NCBI GenBank assembly: GCA_964437365.1
Contig: CAYTGM010000005.1
Location: 62,001 to 126,000 of the forward strand
Reading direction: 5' to 3'
Length of the DNA stretch: 64,000 nucleotides
DNA from: CAYTGM01 sp964437365
GTDB lineage: Bacteria; Sumerlaeota; Sumerlaeia; SLMS01
Translations under genes and position numbers: made by a program
The notes under the pieces: generated by a model
Databases searched by the model: none
What the model was told of the DNA's origin: nothing
Seen by the model: only the letters and a program-made list of their open reading frames with translations
Shown here: piece by piece, positions 8,465 to 17,362 of the stretch
Layout of the letters: the number at the start of each line of letters is the position of its first letter
How positions within the stretch are numbered: the stretch's first letter is position 1

Positions 8465-10204
8465 CTATTCGAACTCCAGCATGGTGATACTTCTGTCGAA
8501 ACGCCCATAGACTTCCGGCGCGTACCCCTCTTCTTCGGCCCTTACAAGAAGCTCGTCGAAGAGATTTTCCAGTGTCAAACGTCCTTCTTTCTGATCCCTG
8601 TTTGCGAAAAGACTCAGAAGCTCTGCACCGAAAATCGCTCTATCGGCGCCCTCGCCGGTTGATTGAGAAACAACGATTCCCCAACGGCTTGGAAGGTTAG
8701 AAATTCGCGTATCGATTTCTCCAAGAGAATCATCTCCGCCTTCCCAGTCAATATCCAGCACGAGAGCAACCTCGCTCGTTGCCAGGGCACCGGAAAGTGC
8801 ATCAACAAAACCATCCAGAGTAAGATCTTCGTGGAAGATCGTAAAGTCCTGCCAGTTACCTTCAGCACGGACGTAGACGAAAGCAAGTTCCCCTGAAAGT
8901 GGTTTCTCGCCAAATTCACGGACTTTGCTGAGAACTTCTTCAGCGGTCAGTTCCGGCTCCTGGTAAACCTGCACATTTTCTTCCTCGAATTGACCACGAA
9001 GTGGACTTGAAAGCAGTGATTTAAATGCCTCAACATCCTCTTCAACAAGACTGTGCGATTCGCCAATAATCAACACATGGCGACCCTGTGGATTCAGAGC
9101 CTGTGGATACCTGAAGAGCTCGAACTCGGTTGTTGTTTCATTACCGCGATGATCAACAGCGACAGCCTTGAAGTAGTTCTCACCAAGACCAAGCTCAACG
9201 GCCGTCTCACGAGCAGATATACTCCGTGGTGCCTTGTCTTCATTCAGCATTGAAAGGGGATCTATACCAAGTGAGACCTGTTCCCCATTCAATGTAAGCC
9301 CGGCAGCCTTCAGGCCATTCGGTGAGGTGATACTCCAGGTAATTGTTGTTTCAGGAGTTCTGATCACTGAGCCTTCAACAGGAGAGAGGAACGTAAATGT
9401 CGCAGGAGTTCCCTGTTTCATCCTTTGTTCTTCCCTCTCGAGAGAGGCGATATGCTCTTTACCTTCTGTTCTCAGGTTTGCCCAGTATTGATCCGACCCG
9501 TCTGGAAGTGTTTCCCAAATGAAGTCGATGAATGGATCCACTGCAGGGTCAGATTTTCTCTTGAGGTCTGTCACTTTTCCTCGGTGATAATACCTGGTGA
9601 AGAACTTCGAGCCGGTTTCATGTGTTGCGTTCAGCTCTGTACTGATCTTCTCGCCTGTATAACCGTTCATCACCCAGTAGTCGATATCGAACTCCCAGTA
9701 GCGTGAGAGGTAGGGAACCCCAAGGTACCAGATCCAGCCTGCAAGAATGGAGAATCCCCAGCGCCACACTCCCCCACGGCTCCGCAGAGTATTGATTCTA
9801 CCCGAGACAATCAGGTCATATTCACCCAGATCGGGAATGTTCTCTCTTGTTGCGACATCTACAGTCGCGAAAACACCAGCCTGCTTGAGTCTCTCAGCAA
9901 CCAGAATGGAAACAACATCCGGGAAGGGCTCTGTGGTCCCGGCAAATATATCATCGTGACGATCATAGAAGTATTTTCCAGGGATAATACCGATGATGGG
10001 AATCATGGGAAGAGTTCGGTTCACGTACTCCTCGAAACCGCGTTCGTCTTCAAATCCAACAACGACGGCACTCATCGGGATGGTTGTTTCAGTATCTGCC
10101 CGTTTCATAATCTTATACTTCCCGCCGCCGGCACAGCTCGTCAGGAGCACTAGACAGGAAAGAACAGACAAACAAAGGTACTTCACGAGGGGTCTTTGCA
10201 TCAC
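8465..10204 (-). CDS. Lipoprotein with a C-terminal degenerate caspase-like domain
   Basis: 579 residues. N-terminal lipoprotein signal with lipobox LLTSC. Residues about 40-250 form a domain I do not recognise (VVVGFEDERGFEEYV, then an aromatic stretch WRWGFSILAGWIWYLG). An Ig-like middle region (TFTFLSPVEGSVIRTPETTITW) follows. From about 375 the sequence follows the layout of clan CD caspase-like peptidases: HVLIIGES, FVYVRAEG where the catalytic His-Gly strand would be, FVDALSG, LVLDIDWEGG where the Asp-x-Cys-x-Ser-Gly would be, then LPSRWGIVVSQSTGEGADRA. Both the His and the Cys appear to be missing, so I infer a non-catalytic, binding or scaffold role. Cell-envelope location follows from the lipobox. 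It lies between the kinase gene and a strong terminator. Confidence 0.6.
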   Translation of the reverse strand: MMQRPLVKYLCLSVLSCLVLLTSCAGGGKYKIMKRADTETTIPMSAVVVGFEDERGFEEYVNRTLPMIPIIGIIPGKYFYDRHDDIFAGTTEPFPDVVSILVAERLKQAGVFATVDVATRENIPDLGEYDLIVSGRINTLRSRGGVWRWGFSILAGWIWYLGVPYLSRYWEFDIDYWVMNGYTGEKISTELNATHETGSKFFTRYYHRGKVTDLKRKSDPAVDPFIDFIWETLPDGSDQYWANLRTEGKEHIASLEREEQRMKQGTPATFTFLSPVEGSVIRTPETTITWSITSPNGLKAAGLTLNGEQVSLGIDPLSMLNEDKAPRSISARETAVELGLGENYFKAVAVDHRGNETTTEFELFRYPQALNPQGRHVLIIGESHSLVEEDVEAFKSLLSSPLRGQFEEENVQVYQEPELTAEEVLSKVREFGEKPLSGELAFVYVRAEGNWQDFTIFHEDLTLDGFVDALSGALATSEVALVLDIDWEGGDDSLGEIDTRISNLPSRWGIVVSQSTGEGADRAIFGAELLSLFANRDQKEGRLTLENLFDELLVRAEEEGYAPEVYGRFDRSITMLEFE

Positions 10205-10255
10205 AGTTCCTCTACTTTAAAATATGTGTATCTTTAGTAACTAATTAAGTTTGTG

Positions 10256-12766
10256 TCAACTGCCGTCTCTAGCCAACCGGAAACCGACATCGATTTCTCG
10301 TCTGTCTGGGCGCATGCGATCACGTCGGGTTACAACCAGATCATCGGATCGGTCTCTCAAGAAGCTACCCCCACGGAGTACTTTGCGCGATCTGGAGCCA
10401 TCAGGAGCCGTGCTTGGACCCGTCGGATTGTCTCGATTAGCCTGTTGATAAGCTGCATCATCATACCAGTCATAGCACCATTCCGCCACGTTACCCGCAA
10501 GATGGTAGATATCATAATAGACCTGCTTGCCGGCTCTTTTCTGAAAGATATCGGTGGGTCCGGCGGTATTGAACTGAGCCGTGGTCTGATCCGGATCAGC
10601 AGTTCCCCAGGGATATTGCTCGGTGCGATTTCCACGTGCGGCGTTTTCCCATTCAGCTTCCGTCGGTAACCGAAATCGTTCTCCTGTTACAGATGAAAGC
10701 CACTTACAGTACTCAGTAGCCGCGTACCATGAAACAGCGTTGGCCGGGTGGGTTTGAAAACCATCACGAGGAATCCACAAGCCAAGCTCGTCACTGTATA
10801 TCACCGTTGTCTTGTCTGATGGCGTATACTGCTCATTTGCCGCCTCTAAACCAATGGCATTCAGAAAAGTGGAGAACTCAAATGCAGTCACTTCATAGGA
10901 ACCGATCGCATAACTATCCAGGCGTACGTTATTCTCAGGTGTTTCATCAGGATAGCTCGTATTGCTGCTTCCCATTGTGAACCGCCCACTATCAATGGGA
11001 ACCATAACGGGATTTTTTGTTGTCTGTACAGCCAGGTCATTGGCGAAGTCCTGCAAACGCTCTTCTTCCACAAACCGTCTATCAGTGACGATATCTCTCC
11101 ACAGATTGCCTTTTTCCTGAAGGGATTCTGCATTATCGTAGAATCCTTGTGTTGATGTAATCAGTTGAATAACAGGATCGACTGTTGGACTCGGCGAAGG
11201 AGAAGGAGTGGGCGACACGGTCGGTGTGGCTGGCACCTGGGTTTCGAGAGGCTCTGGTGTTGGCGTAACGACTGGATCGATTTGAACTTGTGATTCGCCG
11301 CCGGTCGAGCCTTCTGTGTCTATATTGTCTGACGGGTCATCAGTCGATGTGCCAGAGTTACCACTGTTATTTTGAGAAATGACCTGCTCAACTTCTGAGC
11401 CACTTTCAGAATCATCTCCCCCAAGGAAAGCGATTCCAGCGACAACACCGACAATGAGAAAAGCTGGTATCAGAATAACGGCCAGGATAACCACAGGCTT
11501 GTAGCCCTTAGACGTAGCCTGACCTTCTTCCCCACCTTCGTCAACAACGGAAGGAACGGCGATCGCCTCCTTGCTCATCCCGACATAGGGAATTGTCTGA
11601 TCAAGTCCTTCAGGAGAGGTGGAAGTGGCATTCGAGGGTGGATCCGGAGGAACGATATCCTGTTTCTTCAAGTCAGAAGAAGTAAGAGTTTCGCGCTCGG
11701 TTGAGTGAGTTGGCTTTGGGCCTCTTGACGCTGATGCAGCTTTGCTCGGAGTTCGATCTATCAGAGCGGTCGCAGCATCCTCTGACCCGCTTTCTGAAAC
11801 GGTGGCATCAGCAGGGCCTTTTTGCCCTTTGGGCGCAGGAATCTTCGTTCTTGCGTCGGAAGATTCTGCTTCCGGCCAGATATCCGCCATTTCAAGGTCG
11901 AAGATATCTTCCAGCGCTTCATAGACCTCCTGGCCGAGCTCCATGGCGCTTTGCGGACGATCATTCGGATCTTTCTCAAGGCACCGGTTCACAACATCGG
12001 CAATGTTTTTTGGGAGATCAGGAATGTGCTGGGTTAACATCGGAGCTGGATCAGAAAGGTGTGAAGCAGCAACAGTAAAGCCTGTGCCCTGGAACGGTGT
12101 CTTGCGTGTAAAGACGTAGAACATCACGCAACCGAATGAGTATATATCGCTGGCAGGCACCACACCGGTGCCTCGGATTTGTTCCGGTGACATATATGTG
12201 GGTGTGCCAATCGCCTGACCAGTCACTGTCAGTTGCTCTTCGTTCATGGTCAGGTTGGCATTCTGATCCATGTGAGCGATACCAAAGTCCATGATCTTAA
12301 CGCGCCACTTACCGTGGCTCCGCTGTTGAACCATAATGTTATGTGGTTTGATATCTCGGTGAACAATGCCGAATTCATGAGCGCAGCCAAGTCCTTCAAG
12401 GGAGGCTCTAAGAATCTCGGCCATATCTTTAACTTTAAGACCAGAGGGAGGCTGCTTGGTCAGACCTTTCAGGTCTTTCCCCTCAACATACTCCATCACG
12501 ATGTAGACGGCGTCTTCAGACTCCTGGTATTCATAGACCTGCACGATATTGTCGTGGACAAGGCGGGCACACAGCTTCGCCTCACGGCCGAACCGCTGCA
12601 GAAATCCGGGAATCTGCAAAGCCTGGGGATTCGGGACCTTGATGGCCACATCCCTGCCGAGATCGATCTGCTTTGCACGATAAACGGTCCCCATACCACC
12701 GGCGCCGATTATCGCGTTTATTTCATACTTCCCCGCGAGGATGTCTCCGATTTGAAACTGGCTCAT
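10256..12766 (-). CDS. Membrane Ser/Thr protein kinase fused to a formylglycine-generating-enzyme-like (SUMF1) domain
   Basis: 836 residues. A PknB-like kinase occupies about 12-290: glycine loop IGAGGMGTVYR, ATP-binding K43 in VAIKV, catalytic loop HRDIKPHN (D138), DFG (D160), and the APE-like SPEQ. A low-complexity linker leads to one membrane helix (about 424-448, VVILAVILIPAFLIVGVVAG), then a Pro/Thr-rich tether (about 500-535) and a C-terminal FGE-sulfatase domain (about 585-834): FTMGSSN, NAVSWYAATEYCKWLS, FRLPTEAEWENAARG, HLAGNVAEWCYDWY, LRGGSFLRD, VGFRLA. The kinase would be cytoplasmic and the FGE-like domain outside, like a sensor. FGE-like domains in such fusions are mostly binding modules rather than sulfatase activators. 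Active-site kinase residues are intact, so activity is likely. Confidence 0.9.
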   Translation of the reverse strand: MSQFQIGDILAGKYEINAIIGAGGMGTVYRAKQIDLGRDVAIKVPNPQALQIPGFLQRFGREAKLCARLVHDNIVQVYEYQESEDAVYIVMEYVEGKDLKGLTKQPPSGLKVKDMAEILRASLEGLGCAHEFGIVHRDIKPHNIMVQQRSHGKWRVKIMDFGIAHMDQNANLTMNEEQLTVTGQAIGTPTYMSPEQIRGTGVVPASDIYSFGCVMFYVFTRKTPFQGTGFTVAASHLSDPAPMLTQHIPDLPKNIADVVNRCLEKDPNDRPQSAMELGQEVYEALEDIFDLEMADIWPEAESSDARTKIPAPKGQKGPADATVSESGSEDAATALIDRTPSKAASASRGPKPTHSTERETLTSSDLKKQDIVPPDPPSNATSTSPEGLDQTIPYVGMSKEAIAVPSVVDEGGEEGQATSKGYKPVVILAVILIPAFLIVGVVAGIAFLGGDDSESGSEVEQVISQNNSGNSGTSTDDPSDNIDTEGSTGGESQVQIDPVVTPTPEPLETQVPATPTVSPTPSPSPSPTVDPVIQLITSTQGFYDNAESLQEKGNLWRDIVTDRRFVEEERLQDFANDLAVQTTKNPVMVPIDSGRFTMGSSNTSYPDETPENNVRLDSYAIGSYEVTAFEFSTFLNAIGLEAANEQYTPSDKTTVIYSDELGLWIPRDGFQTHPANAVSWYAATEYCKWLSSVTGERFRLPTEAEWENAARGNRTEQYPWGTADPDQTTAQFNTAGPTDIFQKRAGKQVYYDIYHLAGNVAEWCYDWYDDAAYQQANRDNPTGPSTAPDGSRSRKVLRGGSFLRDRSDDLVVTRRDRMRPDRREIDVGFRLARDGS

Positions 12767-12893
12767 AGACCTATTCGACGATTCTCTTTAACTAGTAAAC
12801 TATTCTCGATACGAGCTTTATTACATGCGGCACCAGAGATTTTTGACCTTCGTAAGTGTATTTTTGATAAAAGATTTCCACAAGGGCAAACGA

Positions 12894-12921
12894 GAAAAGA
12901 CCACGAAGAAAATCTCCGTGG
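12894..12921 (-). terminator. Rho-independent terminator of the Thr-Pro-rich protein gene
   Basis: On the minus strand CCACGGAGA, loop TTT, TCTTCGTGG (12901-12921) forms a 9-bp stem with one G-U pair, followed by TCTTTTC. It begins 36 nt after the stop codon at 12957. Confidence 0.82.
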
Positions 12922-12956
12922 CCTTCTACCAAAGTGGGGTCAATCTCCCTGGTGAC

Positions 12957-15779
12957 TTAATCCAATAGACGATTCAGTATATCCTGACCATCGCTTGAAC
13001 GCTCTCTGGGGCCGTTCAAGGTAAGTGTCATAAAGTCACTGATATCAATAATGAAGTCGCTATTAAAGTCCGTATCCAGTGGATTATTGGGCTTATCATC
13101 GTCTCCAAGCAGCTGAAGCAGAATCAGGCTGTCCTCGTTCTCAATACAGAGAAGATCGAGTCCGTCCAGACCGTACAGCACATCCGGATTTCCGGTGAGA
13201 TCCTCTTCCCTTTCTTGCAGACATAGAAACTCGCTCAGGATATCTCCCTCTTCCACGTCGCGAAGTCGTTCAAAATGCTCGACGGAGAAGAGCCATTCGT
13301 CCCTGAAGGCCGTCAGATCACTCGCCTCCAGTATCTCGTCCTTCGGATTATCGAGGGCGTCCAGACCATGATCCACATTGCGATTTTCAATAATACAATT
13401 CTGGACCAGATTTGCGTTCTTACGTTCAATACGCGGGTTGTTCGGAACGATCAGCAGATCGCCATGAGTCGCGATATTCCCTGAACTGATTCCAGCTCCT
13501 ACGAGGAAACTATTCTGTCCCCCTGCGCTTGATTCTTCAAAGCTGAAGGCAAGGTCAAAGGGGAGGCTGGCCAGTACTCCCGGCTGAAGTTGATCGAATT
13601 CCGATGGAGTCAGTCCCAGGGCATTCATTGCATCCAGACCAAGATCCGCATCAATCGGCTCATTGTTGGCCGTGAGTGGATTCAAGCTTGAAAGGATCGT
13701 CGCGTTCCGGATAATCGTTCCGCGGTTTGTCAGCAGATCTCCAGGAGATACGACAATACCCGCACCCGTTACAGAATTTGGTCCTGTGACGAAAGTTTGC
13801 TCTGAAGTCCAGAGAATGCGTAGTCCCTGGTCACTGTCTGGTGGCAGGTCCGGTCGAGAGATAAGATCAAAACCGTCGAGTCCCACCTGATCAAGAACCT
13901 CGTTGTTTTCCGACCGGGGATCAAAAGCCTCGATAAGAACCTTATGCCTGATATAGACCTCGGCCTGAGAACCAAGTGGCTTCAGATCAATCATGACGTC
14001 ACCATGGTCTCCGCCATTAAGATCAGGACCGTAAGGTGGCTCTTCGAAGGAGAAGAGTGTAAAGACATCAATACAGAGCTCAGGAGTTGGCGTCGGTGGA
14101 ATCTCTGTGGGTGTAGGAGACACCGTCGGCGTAGGTGTCCTGGTTGGTGTGGAAGTCGGTGTGGGTGATGGAGTTGGTGTAGGCGTCCTGGTTGCGGTCG
14201 GAGTCGGTGGTGGAGGTGTAGGCGTCGGGCTGGGTGTAGGAGGAGGAATCGTTGGAGAGGGAGAAGGAGTAGGCAGCGGGGTGCTTGTTGGAGACGGTGT
14301 TGGTGTTCCTGATGGCGTTGGAGTTGGGGTTACTGTTTCAGTCGGCGTGGGCGTTACTGTTTCAGTCGGCGTGGGCGTTACTGTTTCAGTCGGCGTGGGC
14401 GTTGGAGTTTCCGTGGGAGTAACGGTTGAGGTTGGCGTTGGAGTACCGCCGTCTTCTGTGGGGCTCGGCGTTGGCGTTGGTGTGGGTGTCATCGTCAAAG
14501 TAGGCGTCGTCTCCGGAGTCGGAGATGGCGTTGCTGTCATTGTCAAAGTGGGAGTGGTGACTTCCGTTGGCGACGGTGTCGGCGTGGGACTTGGTGTTGG
14601 AGTGGGTGTTGGAACAGATGTCCCCGAACGGGGTATGCATCCACTGTCTGTTCGGCGTCGCTCGGAGGTGATTCCCGTATCCCCGGACTTGTTATCCATT
14701 TGGACAGTAGGAGGTGTTTGTTCGAAGAACGAGAAGGGATCAAGAGGAGCGCCCAGATAACTTCCCTCACCCGGCTCGTCCGCTACAGCCAGATCTATAT
14801 CGAAAAAGGAATCGATGACAAAAGGGGTAACCGGTGGTGCCAGAGGTGGAGAGGTCAATTCAAGCTGAACGATCTCAATCGGTATGGCGGGCGACTGAAA
14901 GGTCTTAAATGTAAGATTGGGCATAAAGTCGAGCTGAGAGAAATAACTTGCCAGGTGAGTTGGCGGTGTTGCGAACTCTGTTTGAAGGCTTCCTCCGGGT
15001 GCGACCGTCTGCTGTCCCCCGCCTTCGATGACGAAACTGCCATCTCCGGTCACATATATAATCATCTGATGAGTGGCTGGATTCGGGATGTTTGCTGCCA
15101 GTGTATTAAAAATGAAGAGGAGGTTCTGCTGGGTGAACTGATAATCAAAGGCGCTGGGGAAATTATTCTGATCTCCCATGGCGTCCACAAGCAAGTTGGG
15201 CGAATCAGCATTGGCAATACGTATCGTGTTAATATCTAACAGGTCGGCCTCTCTCGGACAGCCTGCCAGAAAAAGCAGACTTCTTGTTTCCACATTCGTT
15301 TTCGGAGTTGAAGGAGCAAGGCTGGCGTTGGGTCCGGTAAAGGCGGGGACCGTTTCGGCTGGATCTTTACCAGCGACAATATCCGTGTGATAGGCCGACA
15401 CATCATAGTCCGCTCCGAAGACCAGGTTCTGTGCGGCAGCGGTATGAGCTCCACCGAGTACAGGAAGCTCCCCTTCAGGAGACACGGCGATCGTTGTGAC
15501 ATTTGGAAAATTGGAAAAGGTATCCAGGAAGTCGCCGCCGAAAGGCTGCGTATGTACAAAGACCACGGACCCAAGCTGGTCCAGCGGCAGATTCGAATTC
15601 ATCATCACCAGCAGCTCGATTTCGCTGATACTGCACCCGTTCGTGAAGGGGATGGCTCCATGGACATCAGTGGCCTGTGTGACCGGGATGCCTCCGCGCT
15701 GCTGTGCCTGAAGCACAGACGGAAAAACGCATAGAAGTGACAGGAAAATCGCGAGTTGGAAATAGACAGAACGGAGCAT
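12957..15779 (-). CDS. Secreted protein with Thr-Pro-rich linker and repeated GLDA modules
   Basis: 940 residues, no family recognised. A signal peptide (LAIFLSLLCVFPSVLQAQ) opens the protein. Residues about 26-330 form an N-terminal domain (GGIPVTQATDVHGAIPFTNG). About 385-565 is almost purely Thr/Pro/Ser/Val (coded at 14090-14640), a flexible tether typical of secreted proteins. The C-terminal 375 residues contain three to four units of roughly 100 residues, each ending near a G-L-D-[AG]-x-[DN] motif: VGLDGFD, LGLDAMN, HGLDALD, YGLDGLD. The last 40 residues (DTDFNSDFIIDISDFM) resemble a dockerin or EF-hand calcium loop. It has its own terminator. Role unknown; a surface or extracellular location is inferred. 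Confidence 0.6.
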   Translation of the reverse strand: MLRSVYFQLAIFLSLLCVFPSVLQAQQRGGIPVTQATDVHGAIPFTNGCSISEIELLVMMNSNLPLDQLGSVVFVHTQPFGGDFLDTFSNFPNVTTIAVSPEGELPVLGGAHTAAAQNLVFGADYDVSAYHTDIVAGKDPAETVPAFTGPNASLAPSTPKTNVETRSLLFLAGCPREADLLDINTIRIANADSPNLLVDAMGDQNNFPSAFDYQFTQQNLLFIFNTLAANIPNPATHQMIIYVTGDGSFVIEGGGQQTVAPGGSLQTEFATPPTHLASYFSQLDFMPNLTFKTFQSPAIPIEIVQLELTSPPLAPPVTPFVIDSFFDIDLAVADEPGEGSYLGAPLDPFSFFEQTPPTVQMDNKSGDTGITSERRRTDSGCIPRSGTSVPTPTPTPSPTPTPSPTEVTTPTLTMTATPSPTPETTPTLTMTPTPTPTPSPTEDGGTPTPTSTVTPTETPTPTPTETVTPTPTETVTPTPTETVTPTPTPSGTPTPSPTSTPLPTPSPSPTIPPPTPSPTPTPPPPTPTATRTPTPTPSPTPTSTPTRTPTPTVSPTPTEIPPTPTPELCIDVFTLFSFEEPPYGPDLNGGDHGDVMIDLKPLGSQAEVYIRHKVLIEAFDPRSENNEVLDQVGLDGFDLISRPDLPPDSDQGLRILWTSEQTFVTGPNSVTGAGIVVSPGDLLTNRGTIIRNATILSSLNPLTANNEPIDADLGLDAMNALGLTPSEFDQLQPGVLASLPFDLAFSFEESSAGGQNSFLVGAGISSGNIATHGDLLIVPNNPRIERKNANLVQNCIIENRNVDHGLDALDNPKDEILEASDLTAFRDEWLFSVEHFERLRDVEEGDILSEFLCLQEREEDLTGNPDVLYGLDGLDLLCIENEDSLILLQLLGDDDKPNNPLDTDFNSDFIIDISDFMTLTLNGPRERSSDGQDILNRLLD
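14329..14400 (-). repeat. Three perfect 24-bp tandem repeats in the Thr-Pro tether
   Basis: Units at 14329-14352, 14353-14376 and 14377-14400 are identical and encode Pro-Thr-Glu-Thr-Val-Thr-Pro-Thr on the minus strand. They lie within a longer imperfect Thr-Pro-coding run (about 14090-14640) and are likely to vary in number by slippage. Confidence 0.9.
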
Positions 15780-16133
15780 CAGAATACCTTCCTTCGGTAT
15801 AGTGGTTCATCTATGAGTTTCAATGTGTGATTTCATGAAAACCACCGGGCTCTAAGACCTGTCAATTCATAAATCAACAATCCATCTCTATTCTTTTCCG
15901 GTTCAATAAAAGTAACCGGTTACAAAGCAAATAACAGCCTTTGCAGTCCTTTCAGAAGTCGATTTCAGCGTCTTAGAGGATCGGAATCTCATGCATTTCT
16001 TTATCGATTTTCAAAACCCAACCAACCTGCTTCCTTCCTGCATTCAGCCTGCTTTCTGCCTGCATTCCGAAGCAGGTTAGCAGCAGCCTGAAAGGAAGTT
16101 AAAACAAGGTTATTCCAGAGTGACTGGTTCTCG
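15780..16133. other. Intergenic region with an inverted repeat, before the first Rhs cassette
   Basis: 354 bp separating the leftward Thr-Pro gene from the first palindrome. AACCTGCTTC (16024-16033) and GAAGCAGGTT (16069-16078) are perfect reverse complements around 35 bp that carry further CCTGC/GCCTG repeats. No coding frame was found, and in particular no upstream Rhs sequence: the frame of the first cassette is stopped by TGA at 16121-16123. Confidence 0.5.
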
Positions 16134-16168
16134 CCTTGGCTGAGAGGGGCGGCACCTCTCAGCTAAGG
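16134..16168 (+). repeat. 35-bp palindrome, copy 1
   Basis: Left arm CCTTGGCTGAGAGG, 7-base centre GGCGGCA, right arm CCTCTCAGCTAAGG; 14-bp arms with one mismatch. In the Rhs frame it encodes AERGGTSQLR. Homology among the Rhs cassettes starts at this palindrome and not before it. Confidence 0.95.
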
Positions 16169-16446
16169 TTCTTTCACGGCGATCATCTGGGAACCATGCG
16201 TCAGCTGACCGACGCCTCAGGATCTGCTCTTCTTGCCTCTGCTGTCGACTATTCACCCTTCGGCTCTCCGCTGACTGCTGCCGGAGGCGCCGCTCTCTCT
16301 CAAGAGACGGCTCTACAATTCACCGGACAACACCGCGACTCAGGGCATCACGCGACGAACCTCCAGTGGCATCGGGCGAGGTGGCTGAATACCGACCACG
16401 GCCGCTGGCTGAGCCAGGATCCGGTGTTTGACTGGCCGGGGAATTT
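16134..16446 (+). repeat. Rhs core module, copy 1
   Basis: About 313 bp shared, with scattered substitutions, with 18050-18365 and, on the minus strand, about 21314-21630 and 23114-23429. It encodes the end of an Rhs/YD-repeat core: FFHGDHLGT, RQLTDA, DYSPFGSPL, ALQFTGQ, RDSG, WHRARWLN and the closing SQDPVFDWPGN, after which the four copies diverge completely. Confidence 0.93.
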
Positions 16447-17359
16447 GGGGGGGAAGTATAACTACAGTTTCTACGCTCCTAATTCAATAGACATAAGCGG
16501 ACTGAAGACCCTTGTTGTCATGGTTGCAGTCGCAGCTATTATCGGAGGATTGGGGGCAGTTGCACATGATACATATGCCAATGGCTGGACTAGTCTTGGG
16601 CATGCTTTGACAGTCGCTGCTATTGGAGCTCTTACAGCAGTATTAGTAACACTTGCATTCGCTGGTGCAGCAGGTGCTTTAGCCTATGGAGCCACAGCAA
16701 CTGGTGCAGCTGGCTTTGGGATGCTGGAATCAAGTTTGGTTTTGGGAGTCTTACTGTCACCATTCGCTATTGTGAGTGCAGGGGTAGACTTCCAGAGAGA
16801 GCCCCACCCAAGAGAGAAACAATTAGCATTATTGTATTTGATGTTATCGGTTATAACGATAACTTTCGGTCTTGCCAAAGGATACGCAAAAGGGAAATAT
16901 TGGCAAGAAATAGAAGCTCAGAGAAAGCTTGAATGGGAAAAAATTAATAATGAAATAATCAGGGCTGAGAAACAATACAATGACGGCCTAAAGAGGATGA
17001 GAGCTGCGCAGTCCAAGCGCACTTTAGAATTGGAGGATATGCTGAAACAAGCAGCGGATCCAAATCTAGGAACAAACGTGAATCAAGGAGTTAGAAATCC
17101 TAAACAACTTTTTTGGGACATTAGAGGAACAGCAACAACTAAGGAAGCAGATCGAATGGGAAAAGCTTGGTTAGGCCCCGGTTTTCGAAGACACAAGAAA
17201 GATAAAGATGGTTACAAATTTGTGAGTGCAGACGGTTTAAGACAGTATAGACGTCCAAGATATAAACCCAATACCAAAAAGATCTTGGCGAACTTTGAAT
17301 CGCGACCAGAGCCGAAAGGCGAATATTTAACCAATGCACATTTGGAGATTGTGGAGTGA
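16136..17359 (+). CDS. Headless Rhs C-terminal toxin, cassette 1
   Basis: 407 residues from a TTG at 16136; no ATG lies near and an in-frame TGA at 16121 cuts it off from any Rhs body. Residues 1-105 are Rhs core ending in DPVFDWPGN. A long hydrophobic region (about 124-245; VVMVAVAAIIGGLGAVAHDT, LAFAGAAGALAYGATAT) resembles the matching region of cassette 3 and may serve membrane passage. A charged helical stretch leads to a C-terminal domain of about 90 residues (AWLGPGFRRHKKDKDG, VSADGLRQYRRPRYKP, NFESRPEPKGEY, NAHLEI) that resembles a nuclease-like polymorphic-toxin domain, perhaps the Ntox17 type; that name is from memory. The next gene, 3 nt away, is the candidate immunity gene. Confidence 0.75.
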   Translation: MAERGGTSQLRFFHGDHLGTMRQLTDASGSALLASAVDYSPFGSPLTAAGGAALSQETALQFTGQHRDSGHHATNLQWHRARWLNTDHGRWLSQDPVFDWPGNLGGKYNYSFYAPNSIDISGLKTLVVMVAVAAIIGGLGAVAHDTYANGWTSLGHALTVAAIGALTAVLVTLAFAGAAGALAYGATATGAAGFGMLESSLVLGVLLSPFAIVSAGVDFQREPHPREKQLALLYLMLSVITITFGLAKGYAKGKYWQEIEAQRKLEWEKINNEIIRAEKQYNDGLKRMRAAQSKRTLELEDMLKQAADPNLGTNVNQGVRNPKQLFWDIRGTATTKEADRMGKAWLGPGFRRHKKDKDGYKFVSADGLRQYRRPRYKPNTKKILANFESRPEPKGEYLTNAHLEIVE

Positions 17360-17362
17360 CAG

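Noticed and set aside
12233..12955. 240-codon plus-strand frame opposite the kinase domain
   Set aside because: Antisense to intact kinase motifs and without a start signal.
14107..14760. Long plus-strand frame rich in Gly-Val
   Set aside because: It is the complement of the Thr-Pro-coding tract of the leftward secreted protein; simple-sequence composition keeps it open by chance.
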